Assembly (NCBI GenBank): GCA_964530825.1
Contig: CAZHCA010000004.1
Span: 169,484 to 233,483 of the forward strand
Direction: 5' to 3'
Origin: CAZHCA01 sp964530825
Lineage (GTDB): Bacteria > Bacteroidota > Bacteroidia > Chitinophagales > Saprospiraceae
DNA length: 64,000 nucleotides
Under the pieces are notes generated by a model. The model was not told the origin of the DNA. It searched no databases and saw nothing but the letters and a program-made list of their open reading frames with translations. Shown here piece after piece: positions 44,001 to 53,000 of the stretch; the first letter of the stretch is position 1, and every line of letters begins with the position of its first letter. A program made the position numbers and the translations under genes.

Positions 44001-44732
44001 GGACCAGCTCGACAAGCGGATCTCTTCGCGGAAAAAGGCGGCGTTGACGGCATCGCGGAAGGCTTCTTCCGAGGCGACTTCTTCGACAATTGAAACCCCG
44101 ATGGAAGACCCCTGGTTGGCCGGGCGGATCACCATCGGATAGCTGATCTTTTCGACGGCCTGGGTGAAGAGGTGGCCGATCCGGTCAGGGGTCCATTCGC
44201 TTCGCTTGATGGGTAGTACTTCGGGGGTATCGAAGCCGCGCTCGCTCATCAGGCGTTTTTGCCAAGCTTTGTCCATACCTATTTTGCAGGCCTCTACACC
44301 GCTGCCCGTGTAAGGAATACGTAGCGCCTCCAGTTCCTGCTGGATCTGGCCGTCTTCGCCGTATTCACCGTGCAAAGCGAGGAAAGCAATGCTGATCAAC
44401 TGGGGCAGGTCAACCCGGTCGATGGGCGTGCCAACCTTATCGACCATGGCCAGGTATTCGGCCTCGGATAGATCACCCAGACTCTCTTGATAGATTTGGA
44501 AATGATAGGCAGCGTTCGGCAGATGTTCAATTGGCGGGAAGAAATCCCGAATAGATCCCTTATACAGGTATAGCCAATTGAGTTGAATAAAGTTGCGGGC
44601 GCTATCGACGAAAATAGGGATGGGCTCGAAAAGAGCTTTGTCGAGGTTATCGTAGACGGTGCGTCCTCCGGCAAAGGCGATTTCTCGTTCGCGGGAAGGG
44701 CCTCCGAAGAAAATACCTACTTTTATCTTCAT
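41007..44732 (-). CDS. Tandem D-Ala-D-Ala-ligase-like protein with membrane helix and PASTA repeats
   Basis: The 1241-residue protein has two D-Ala-D-Ala-ligase-like ATP-grasp modules. Module 1 (1-470) shows GGPSREREIAF (E15), ALHGEYGEDGQIQQELEALR, PMVIRPANQGSSIGVS, the omega-loop DVFDYRSKYMPGF and LLNDPNTTSGMMPSS. Module 2 (484-890) shows GGYSYERHISVESG (E495), ALHGRPGEDGQIQQALES, PLVAKPVDDGCSSAV and VEVNALPGMTPATA. An acidic, Pro-rich linker (895-965) leads to one membrane helix at 987-1010 (LAALVILGLLLLGLTQGFL), then about three PASTA repeats to the end. Predicted topology puts the ligases in the cytosol and PASTA in the periplasm. Normal Ddl is about 300-350 residues, soluble and single. 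Separate neighbouring ddl and PASTA genes occur in other Bacteroidota, which supports a functional link. Whether both modules are active is uncertain. Confidence 0.9.
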   Translation of the reverse strand: MKIKVGIFFGGPSREREIAFAGGRTVYDNLDKALFEPIPIFVDSARNFIQLNWLYLYKGSIRDFFPPIEHLPNAAYHFQIYQESLGDLSEAEYLAMVDKVGTPIDRVDLPQLISIAFLALHGEYGEDGQIQQELEALRIPYTGSGVEACKIGMDKAWQKRLMSERGFDTPEVLPIKRSEWTPDRIGHLFTQAVEKISYPMVIRPANQGSSIGVSIVEEVASEEAFRDAVNAAFFREEIRLSSWSESGDFEKTEYLQLLADIRDGIGFPMQVTYREQRQLVYHPEALLELLNTYAQQGEPHEQVLLEGQMSEQEVIVEEFIRGSEFSCIVVRHEEGHAVALPPTEIRKQADVFDYRSKYMPGFSRKITPIERPAEQIRAIQRDCEKLFTELGFGTYARIDGFITEEGRILLNDPNTTSGMMPSSFFFHQAAEIGLTPAQFLTYIIRMSIWERCQEYPEEATYPVLLEHLDDQIRQQREDAAEKEKVGIIMGGYSYERHISVESGRNVFEKLSSSDHYEPIPLYLIGDANYFELYQIPIPLLLKDNADDIAEKIQHFQGHPIIDEVKDRCHAITAKYASRDMVFKPRRVRFDDLPAITNLVFIALHGRPGEDGQIQQALESRGIAHNGSGVEAAALTIDKYQTLQKLKANGFPVTEQLLLDEERYDQEPELFYDRVESHLDYPLVAKPVDDGCSSAVQLIHNRQELDAYTRLIFRPQDSEGLEYRRTLRLKPKEEFPRKREILFEKRITREGADRFLEITAGLLTHREFDGQLRYEMFEPSEVVAGSHVLTLEEKFLAGEGQNITPARFADDAAQYQKIASQVKGTLERAARLLGVEGYARIDAFVRIFDADRAETIIVEVNALPGMTPATAIFHQAAINGYTPYAFINKILEYASRRRHQLEPASQGAAPTEPENTGEVSDAGLPDLDPEITPYEMEEAAFSEPHKQEPQPPAQKIERLPDTLTEDRSVIGWIKWAATGVWAFVSSPVFLKNLAALVILGLLLLGLTQGFLKWYTHHGESLMVEDYRGLSLEEARRKVRGKTFNVVINDSIYVIGERPHMVISQNPRPNNSVKKNRNIYLTITSSTAPMVPLPSLSDGSENYDLYKRKLERLDIFLKVADRRYREKIAENTILYLIVDGKRVEPSALKNGIEVPKGSTVEAVIAVRNTGTVGLPKLVCRQYDEAEFLLQNYNLEVGTIYGDYSNRYSAYVYRQDPEFTDGRDIPVGTKVDLYLTDSRPSNCN

Positions 44733-44794
44733 CTAAGCGATGGTTTTAAAGCAAACTTCACCGGTGGAAGTATGCGCAATGATGGGTAAAAATA

Positions 44795-46177
44795 GTGCAA
44801 ATCCTTCGCTTGCAAAAAAGCATTTTTGAACACAATCGCAATGTTTTGGAAGTTCCTTTCTTCCCGGCCGGCCGGTTTCGCAGTTTGAACCGCGAAATTT
44901 TGCGTCTGGCCGTGCCCAATATCCTGAGTAATATATCGGTACCGCTGCTGAGTACCGTTGATACTGCATTAATGGGGCGCGTTTCCGAGCTCCACATCGG
45001 AGCGGTCGGATTAGGTGCCATGATTTTTAATTTTATTTACTGGAATTTCGGGTTCCTCCGCATGGGGACTACCGGTCTGACTGCCCAGGCTTTCGGGCGC
45101 CAGGACCGGGAGGCCATCGCCAGCGTTTTGGCGCGTGCGCTTATCCTGGCCATTGTGCTGGCTATTGCCCTCATTGCCCTGCAATATCCGTTAGGAGTGT
45201 GGAGTGCCCGGCTGTTAGGAGCTGCGGGCGAGCAGGATGCATTGGTTCGGGAGTATTTTTTTATCCGCATCTGGGCGGCTCCGGCTTCCCTGGGGCTTTA
45301 CGCTTTCATGGGGTGGTTTTTTGGTATGCAAAACCCCTATTTACCATTGGCCATGACGGTTGTCGGTAACCTGGTGAACATTGCAATGAGTTACTTTCTG
45401 GTACGACATATGGGGTGGGGCGTCGCCGGGGTGGCATGGGGTACAGTTATTGCCCAGTATTTTGGATTGGTTCTGGCCATGGTATTCCTGTGGTGGCGTT
45501 ACAGAGGTTACTTACCGTACTTACGCCGCGATGTACTGCTCCAGTGGGCCGCCTTTCGGCGTTTCTTGCGGCTGAATAGCGATATTTTTCTGCGCACTCT
45601 TCTGCTTACGCTCTCCTTTGCACTCTTTTACAGCTTTTCCAACCGGGAGGGGGCAATGATCTTGGCTGTTAATGTGATCTTACTTCAATTTGTAAACTGG
45701 ATGTCGTATGGAGTAGATGGTTTTGCATTTGCTTCCGAAAGCTTGGTGGGAAAATACGAGGGTGCTCAGGACCGCGAGCGCACCGTACAGGCGATCTGGT
45801 TATCCTTTGGCTGGGGTATGGTTCTGGCCGTCGGTTATGCCATGCTGTACGGTTTTTTGGGACAATCCTTACTACGTGTTTTTACCAACCAGGCCGATGT
45901 GATTGCAACTGCCGGACCTTATCTCGTCTGGATGGTGCTCTTTCCACTCTTAAGCACGCCGAGTTATATCTGGGATGGAGTATTCATTGGGCTGACTGCT
46001 TCTAAAGCCATGCGGAATAGCATGATCAGCGCATTCATCGTGTTTTTGGTGGTGTACTTTACCCTAGGGCGGTTCTGGGGCAACCACGGCTTGTGGCTCA
46101 CACTCATACTGTTTATGCTGGCGCGTGGTACTTTTCAGCAGGTGCTTTTTTTACGGAAGGGATTGGGTTTGAAATAA
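44795..46177 (+). CDS. MATE-family efflux transporter (DinF-like)
   Basis: The protein is about 460 residues with roughly twelve hydrophobic helices in two similar halves: LAVPNILSNISVPLLSTVDT, LGAMIFNFIYWNFGFLRMGT, and, in the second half, NVILLQFVNWMSYGVDGFAF. These match MATE transporters of the DinF branch, which use Na+ or H+ to expel drugs or metabolites. The start is uncertain: the longest frame begins at GTG 44795, and a TTG at 44885 would start just before the first helix; no in-frame ATG precedes it. It is divergent from the Ddl/PASTA gene, with 62 bp between. Confidence 0.9.
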   Translation: MQILRLQKSIFEHNRNVLEVPFFPAGRFRSLNREILRLAVPNILSNISVPLLSTVDTALMGRVSELHIGAVGLGAMIFNFIYWNFGFLRMGTTGLTAQAFGRQDREAIASVLARALILAIVLAIALIALQYPLGVWSARLLGAAGEQDALVREYFFIRIWAAPASLGLYAFMGWFFGMQNPYLPLAMTVVGNLVNIAMSYFLVRHMGWGVAGVAWGTVIAQYFGLVLAMVFLWWRYRGYLPYLRRDVLLQWAAFRRFLRLNSDIFLRTLLLTLSFALFYSFSNREGAMILAVNVILLQFVNWMSYGVDGFAFASESLVGKYEGAQDRERTVQAIWLSFGWGMVLAVGYAMLYGFLGQSLLRVFTNQADVIATAGPYLVWMVLFPLLSTPSYIWDGVFIGLTASKAMRNSMISAFIVFLVVYFTLGRFWGNHGLWLTLILFMLARGTFQQVLFLRKGLGLK

Positions 46178-46241
46178 AGGACCGGACCGCCCGGCCCGGC
46201 CCTAAACCATTGTTTTACTGGATGGGGCAAAATGATTTTAC

Positions 46242-49200
46242 CTACCCTCTTACCATTAGCTTTTTGGTCTGTTGATGATTTTGACCGATTACCTGCAAGA
46301 GGTACACACCGGCGGGAAGCTTTGGCAGCCTCCAGTCTGTTGATTCATGCTGCAGGTTGGTCTCTTTTAGCAGTTGGCCCTGTAGGTTTAGCAGCCGCAC
46401 GTTAGCATCGTCACCGAAACCATTGGCGGTGATGCGTATCCAGTTACGAGCAGGGTTAGGTAGAATTTGGAAAACTGTTTCCGGATCTACGGCCGTCGTT
46501 TTCACGACCGCATCGGGGCTTATGACGATCGGGAACGACTCTAGCGGGATCCAGCCGCCGGTACCATCTTCTACAATAAAAGAGAATGCGTCATTTTCCG
46601 CTGCCTCGTTTTCATTTTCGTAGGCGATGCCGAAGTCGAGTATTGCCGACTGGGTGAAATAATCTCCTGTATCTAAGCGCGTACCGTAGAAAAACAAGCT
46701 GCCTTCACTCGGGGGGGTAACAATGCGGTATCGGACTTCGTCGGTACTGTTATCTTCATCTGTAACCGAAAGCAGGCGCTGAGAGATGATATTTGCCTGG
46801 CCAGGAGGTACGAAAAGGGTATCCTTGTTAACTAGCGCCGGATCATTGGGATTGAGGGTCGCACAGAACTCCAGAGACCAGTTTTCCAGGCCACCCGAGG
46901 CGCCGAACCCGGGTTCGACTACTTCTATGCGTAGGGTCCAGTTACCCTGGGTGTTTTCCCCGATAAAATCAGAAAGATTGCCTATGGGTTGAAAGACAAT
47001 TCCATCGTCCGGTGGGCACTGGATAGCCTGAGGCGCCTGATCATCAAATCCGGTTGTAAACCGCACGGTATTGCCGCAGGTCTGATCGTATAATACCACC
47101 TCGGTACCGGCGGGACTGATCAGCGTCATGCGCAGGCTCTTTACTGGCTGGTAATTAGCTGTTAGGAGCGGAATGTTCACGTCGCTAATGGTTCCACTTT
47201 CCGAAATAAATATGTTCGACTCAATCGTCGGGCGTCCGGTACCGGAGATGTTGATCGGCACATCGGTGGCTTCTACCGGCGTACAAGTTACCGCAGAAGT
47301 TTGGAAAGTTGAAGGCGGGGTAAAATTGCCAATGCCGCATTCATTCTCGGCGGCTACGCGCCAAAAGTAAATCGTATTTTCTTCAAATAGAAATCCTGGC
47401 GTGTAGGAGGTGTTGACTAGGCTTTCAGCGCGTTCCAGTGTGGTGGCTCCGAAGCGCGGGTCGTCCGAAATTTCGAATAGATAACTATCTGCATTAGCCA
47501 GGCTGTCCCATCGAAAATCGGTTTGCAGTAGGATGTCTTCCGTTCCGTTCGTTGGATCCTGGGTGCGCAGTTCAGAAAAGTCATTATTGACCAAACGGTA
47601 TTCTATCTGGCGAATCAGCGTATCGCCCTCTTCGGCAATAGCCTGGATGCGCAGAGGAAGCGTAGTACTGGGTATTGTATTTTCAAAAGAAAGCGTAAGG
47701 CTGGTACTTTCCCCTGGATTGACTGTCGTCTTACTGAAGTTTGCTGTGGCGCCTTCCGGTAGAGTATCAATAATAGAAAATTCAATGGGGCTATTGAAAT
47801 CGTTCAGGCTTTGTGTACTTAGCACTACTGAGGCTTCGTTTGGCAGACAAAGTCGGCTACCCGTGATGCCTTCCAGGGTTAGGAAATACCGGGGCACGGT
47901 ATCGCGAACGATCGTGAAATTATTGTCAGAGACATCAAAGAAAATATTGTCGGCTGCTTCGATGCGAATATAGGCATTGGGTGTATTGAGATCGGGAATA
48001 CTTACGAGCTCTTCTCCATCGTTGGGGGTGCTGGATACCAGGGTGATAGCCGATTCTTGATCGCGATTCAGGAAGAGCAAAATATTGACATACTCAGCGT
48101 TTACAGGAGCTTGGTCGGTATTGGCTACATCCCACTGAATTTTGGCGGTAGTACCTGCTAAGAGCGTGTCGGTTTCCAGGTTAGGGTAATTGACCACAAA
48201 GGGGCCCGCCTTGTCAGTCGCTTTGAAGGCGACCTCCTCCCAGATGACTGCACCACTGCCCGGATGGTGATCACGTACGGTACAGCGAAAGGTTAGATCA
48301 CGCGAATAGGTGGGCAGCACTTCGGCCGGGCTGTTCTGGGAAGAGAACAGAAAATTCGGAGTTGGGAAATACCGCTTACTGTCCACCGTTGGCGGAAAAG
48401 AACGGAAAGATGGGCTATTGCCTTGGGGGTCGCCCAGGCCTCCGCCGAGGCCAGCATCAAATTGTTCCCAGCAGTAGGTCAGGCTGTCGTTGTCGGCATC
48501 CGTAGCTATGATGTCGAGTTCGAAGGGGGTTGAAATGGGAATAAAGAAGCCGTCTTCATAGTCCAGCTGAATTTGCGGCGCCCGGTTGTCGGTTTCTATG
48601 ATGGTGCCGCAACCTTCGCCCCGCGTTGAGCGCGTGAAGAAATACATTTGGTCGATAGAAGCGCCGTGGAAATAGAAATCCCGGGAAGCGTAGGCTTGTG
48701 ATCCGCATGCGGGGCCATACGCCATAATGGTAGAGCCACCTCCGATTTCAATGGGTAAGCCAAGCTGATCGCCACTTCCAGGACAATTACTGAAGGTATG
48801 CGGGGCCGATAATTGGTGGCCGACCTCATGGGCAAAGGTGGAAATATTTGTGGTAAAGCGAGCACTATTGCAAGTGATACCGGCGGCTTTGGAAGCCCCT
48901 GCCGAACAAAGGGTGCCTCCCGCCACACCACCTACGTCATTACATCTACCGGTAAGCAGGTGGCCAATGTCATAGGCTGTCGCGGGGATGCCTCCCTCAT
49001 TGGCGATAACCGGACCGTTTTGACTGAGTAAGGCCGTACCCTGGTTGCCATTTTCATAGGGGTCGGTATCCGGATTGAGGAAAATCAGGTTTTCATTGCC
49101 TTCGACCAAAATGAAGCGTACCCCTACTTCCGTTTCATAAAGAGCGTTGAGTGCATTATTGGCATTTATGATGGCGCTCAGCACGGCTAGGGAGTCATTG

Positions 49201-49877
49201 TCGAACAGGCTGGCATATTCTCCCGTGCAAGCCAGCGCCATGGTATAGGTATACAACGGAAAATCACCCGAAGAGCGGGAAGTAGCTTTGGGCAGCGTTA
49301 TATCTTTCGGGACCAATTCTTCTTCGCCAACGGTGGTTGTCCCGCATGCTGCATTGTTAAGGGTAATGGCTTCCTGGGCTACATCGCGGTACCAAAATAC
49401 TGCGTATTCGGTTTGTTGATTCATTGTGTGAGGCGTAATGAAGTAAACCCCTTCCCGGGTGCGCACAAGGGCGTTAAAGCCCAGTGCAGTCCAGTCAAAG
49501 CGGGCACTCAAAATGCGATCGGTCCCTTCGGCCCGGTAGGTCTTGAACTGAGGCATTTTCGTTTCCAGGCCAGGTTCCATGACCGGGGAGTATACCACCT
49601 TCACCATTTCGGTAGTGCCGTCGGGAAGCGGTAGCGGTAATGCCAGCGGTCTGCGTCGTGCCGCTCGGCTAAATTCCCTGGGTGCGGCTTGCAGACGTTC
49701 GCGGAGCGCGTCGATATTCAGGGTGAATGCCTGGTGCTGTTTTGCTGCATGGTTGCGTTTCCCGGATCGGGCCGAAGCTTGCTGGTCGATCCGGCCGCTT
49801 TTCCAGATTCCCGCATCGGTTTGGCCGGCCAATGTCGTCGACAACAATGCAAAACACAAAAGGGTAAAAAATCGCAT
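46242..49877 (-). CDS. T9SS-secreted reprolysin-type metalloprotease with P domain
   Basis: The 1211-residue protein has a signal peptide (about 1-18), a propeptide-like region, and a metalloprotease domain with the zinc motif TFAHEVGHQLSAPHTF at about 346-361 (H-E-x-x-H-x-x-x-x-x-H). The Met-turn STIMAYGPACG follows, so it is a metzincin of the reprolysin/M12B type. Next come about 450 residues of Ig/fibronectin-like repeats (for example DLTFRCTVRDHHPGSGAVIW, LRIEAADNIFFDVSDNNFTI). A proprotein-convertase P-type domain lies at about 920-1005 (SDVNIPLLTANYQPVKSLRM, GENTQGNWTLRIEVV). It ends in a T9SS sorting domain (FQILPNPARNWIRITA, LPAGVYLLQVIG). It would be secreted and act on extracellular protein. 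Confidence 0.94.
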   Translation of the reverse strand: MRFFTLLCFALLSTTLAGQTDAGIWKSGRIDQQASARSGKRNHAAKQHQAFTLNIDALRERLQAAPREFSRAARRRPLALPLPLPDGTTEMVKVVYSPVMEPGLETKMPQFKTYRAEGTDRILSARFDWTALGFNALVRTREGVYFITPHTMNQQTEYAVFWYRDVAQEAITLNNAACGTTTVGEEELVPKDITLPKATSRSSGDFPLYTYTMALACTGEYASLFDNDSLAVLSAIINANNALNALYETEVGVRFILVEGNENLIFLNPDTDPYENGNQGTALLSQNGPVIANEGGIPATAYDIGHLLTGRCNDVGGVAGGTLCSAGASKAAGITCNSARFTTNISTFAHEVGHQLSAPHTFSNCPGSGDQLGLPIEIGGGSTIMAYGPACGSQAYASRDFYFHGASIDQMYFFTRSTRGEGCGTIIETDNRAPQIQLDYEDGFFIPISTPFELDIIATDADNDSLTYCWEQFDAGLGGGLGDPQGNSPSFRSFPPTVDSKRYFPTPNFLFSSQNSPAEVLPTYSRDLTFRCTVRDHHPGSGAVIWEEVAFKATDKAGPFVVNYPNLETDTLLAGTTAKIQWDVANTDQAPVNAEYVNILLFLNRDQESAITLVSSTPNDGEELVSIPDLNTPNAYIRIEAADNIFFDVSDNNFTIVRDTVPRYFLTLEGITGSRLCLPNEASVVLSTQSLNDFNSPIEFSIIDTLPEGATANFSKTTVNPGESTSLTLSFENTIPSTTLPLRIQAIAEEGDTLIRQIEYRLVNNDFSELRTQDPTNGTEDILLQTDFRWDSLANADSYLFEISDDPRFGATTLERAESLVNTSYTPGFLFEENTIYFWRVAAENECGIGNFTPPSTFQTSAVTCTPVEATDVPINISGTGRPTIESNIFISESGTISDVNIPLLTANYQPVKSLRMTLISPAGTEVVLYDQTCGNTVRFTTGFDDQAPQAIQCPPDDGIVFQPIGNLSDFIGENTQGNWTLRIEVVEPGFGASGGLENWSLEFCATLNPNDPALVNKDTLFVPPGQANIISQRLLSVTDEDNSTDEVRYRIVTPPSEGSLFFYGTRLDTGDYFTQSAILDFGIAYENENEAAENDAFSFIVEDGTGGWIPLESFPIVISPDAVVKTTAVDPETVFQILPNPARNWIRITANGFGDDANVRLLNLQGQLLKETNLQHESTDWRLPKLPAGVYLLQVIGQNHQQTKKLMVRG

Positions 49878-50099
49878 GATTATGATCGTATAAATAGGTT
49901 ATAAAATGTAAGAAGCAATCAACATAGGAGAATAAAGCAATTAAGGGTGGGCTACCCGGACAGAGTCTTGAGACTACAGATAAATAAACAATAAAAGTAA
50001 AATTAATACATTCAATTCACTTTCCAGGTAAGGCAAAAGGTTTGTCGGATAATGGCAAAGCGAGATTGGACAAAACCTGTAATGGAATCGACGAAGCAA

Positions 50100-53000
50100 T
50101 CAGAATAAAGCCGTCACCTGTGCCCGTCCGACGTGTACAATATCGGCGGAGCCGGTTTTTCGTCCTTCATAGCTGACGCGCAGCTGAAAGTTTTTGCCCA
50201 GCTGCTGATCAAGCGAGCAATTCCACAGATAGTTTTGCCCGCGTTGCAGGCCATTAAGAATGGCAAAGCCTACCGGTGTATTGGTCTGGCCTTGGTAGTC
50301 GACATTTACTAAAGATGCGCGCAGGCGTAAAGTGGTCTGGGCCGATCGATTGTAGATGGCCTCCAGGCTAAAGTTATGGAAGCGCGCCTGGTCGCCTTCT
50401 TCCTGGTTAGTTTCTCTGCTGGTCCGCCATTTGTAAGTTGCGTTTGCTCGAAAAAATTGGATGGGTTGCCAACTTAGCGATGGGGCCAGGGTTGGACCGC
50501 TGATGCGGTAATTCCGCCCTTCAAAAAACTCCGATTCACTATTCTGCCGGTCCAGCGTAAAACGCGCATTGGTGTTGAGTGTCTTGGTAAGGTTCCAGCG
50601 CAGTCGAACGAACCACTCACGACGGTGCCGGCTTTCGTATCCGTTGGTTTGCAACGTTTTACTACGAAGATCCGTTTGGCCTAGTTGGATTTCGTATTTG
50701 GGGTCGGCCCGATTGAAAAACAAAACATTGCGCAGGTTGGCGGCCGCTGATACCAGATTGGTGTCGGCCAGGTCTAGTGGGAAAGGAAAGAGTGAACCCA
50801 GCGCATCGTCGCCTTCATCTTTGCGGTTAATGCGCAGGGAAGATTGGGTCGAAAACCGGCTCAAAAAGCGGCGCAATCCATCTTCGGCATTGAACCATAG
50901 TGCTTTAGGGCTCAAATTTAAGCTCTGATTAAATTGCAAGAAATTGGTCCGGATAAAGTCGTCACTAAAAGAGGGTACCCGGATGAAGTCTGCTTTGTCG
51001 GGAAAGGGAGCGATTTCCATCTCGTCGGGTTGAACGAGGCCGTCGTTGTTGTAAATGGAGTCCAACCAGATGTAATCGCCCTCGCCCGGCGCCACCCGCA
51101 CAAAAGTGAAGCTACGCCTCGCCTCTTGTCCGCTGCCCACTTGATAATCGGTCGAGGACCGTATGGCACCCTTCAGGAAAGCCATCCGCCATCCTAGCTC
51201 ACCTAAAAAGGTATTCGTGGGCGTTTGTCCTTCCAACAGAGAGTCTACGCCCTGCAACTGCCGGTAGGTAAAGTTGGTTTGAAGTTGGAAGCCGCTTTTG
51301 GGTTTCCATTCCGAGCGCCAGCTGACCGAAGGAGCACGGGTATTGCCTATGAAGTTTTCATTGGAGGGGATGAAGTCCTCCCGCAGTCCTAGTTCCACTA
51401 GCGTAAAGAATTTCTTTTGTCTGGGTAAGCCAATGCCAGCCCGGTATTGATTAAAAGCGAAGCTTTGCCGGGTCAGAGCTTCCGATTGCTCCTGGCTACG
51501 CCGATTGTATTCTCCGGCGTACTCGGCCCAAATGGTCAAATCGGCCAAAGCGGCGATCTTTTTTTCCAAACGGATTTGAGGGCGTAGAAAGGAGCGATCT
51601 TCACCGGCGGCCTCAGCGTCAAGCCAGCGTGTACGACTAGTTAGTGTCCACCCCTGGTGTTGCAGGCGAGCCTCCAGTTGGTGTTGCTGGCCGCGATACA
51701 GCCCACGCCGGAGGTAGGTAGAAAAAGTGTAATCGACCTCACCGTAGGCCGGACTTTTCCACTGTAAACCTGCCGAGGCAAGGTTTTCCTGGGTAGATTC
51801 TACGTTTCCGAAACCCTGATTGTTGGTAAGGCTCCAATCGCGTAAGAATTCAGGGTTCCGGTAGGGGTTAAGCGGCTGAAAATTTTGGTCGATAAACTCA
51901 TAGTGGAGGTAGGCCTCCATTTTACCCTGGGTAGCCTTATTGCCCAGGGGAAATGCTTTGCGGAAACCCAATTGTGCACCCAGCCCCTGGTCGTCGTCTG
52001 CATCGATGGTAGAAAAACGGTTCTGGTCCAGTTGGGTGAGAGCCATCTCCAGGTTAATGGTCGTGTTCTCGTCGGGGCGAAAGGATCCGCCAACCACGAG
52101 CATTTGTTGCTGTTCGGGAGGAGTAAGGGGTAGTACGGCAGCATAGTTGCCTTGAGGCTGGCAGGTAACCGGATCGGGGGCTACCCAGCGGAAAACCCTT
52201 TCGTTACCTGCCTGCTCGGTATCGAGTAGGTAGTTGCCGTTGCCTGGGCCTACAAAGGTAAAGGTGGTGGCAAAGCGGGTAACTGCTGTATTGGTCGTAA
52301 AAACGAGAATTGTGTCGGTACCGGCGCAAGCGGTGGTTGTATCCCGCAAAAGGTAGCCAACGCGTTGGACGTCCTCAGCCGTTAAGGTGTCGAAGCGCTG
52401 AACCACTGCCGGTTCGTCGCCCGCTTCAGCAAGCAGTCTTTTTTCCTCGTCGCTCAGGTTGAGATTGCCGGTGCTGTTTTTGCTGTCCTGTTGGGTAAAT
52501 CCATTGGCATATAGCGTCCATTGTGGGGTTGTGTAACGGGTGTTCAGGGTGAAAAGTGAGCGCAGGTAATTCTGGTCTGCGTATTCAAACTCAATGACAA
52601 TCCGGCTCTCCTGTTTGATAAGTAGGTTAGCCGTGAAACTGATCTCTCCCTGATTATAGTCAATGATGTAATCATTCTCCAAACCTCGTTCGAGGCGTTG
52701 CCCATCCAGCCATACGCGCTCCGTTCCGGCCAGAATGATGATGAAGCGTTCTCCGTTGGGGCCACGCAACTGATAAGGGCCCTGGTTGCCTTCCTGAATT
52801 TCCAGTACGTTGCGGGCAAAATTACCGCGGGAAACGGCCACACTCGCACTGGTTTCCAGGCTGCGATCCTGGCCAAAGTTTTGCCGGTTGACAAAGGTGG
52901 CTCCTTGCAGTTTTTTGAAGTAATTCATGAAGTAGGAGGGGGGAGGTGCTAGCTCATAATCTCCGGCGGTGAGGGTGCTTTGGTCTTTGTTGAGCTGTAC

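Noticed and set aside
41007..44732. Idea that the Ddl-Ddl-PASTA gene is an assembly artefact
   Set aside because: The frame is continuous over 3.7 kb, the modules differ substantially in sequence, and the linker and membrane helix make structural sense.
46178..46241. GC-rich stretch between MATE and protease genes as a bidirectional terminator
   Set aside because: No clean inverted repeat with flanking T-tracts could be drawn; only partial CCGG pairings were found.
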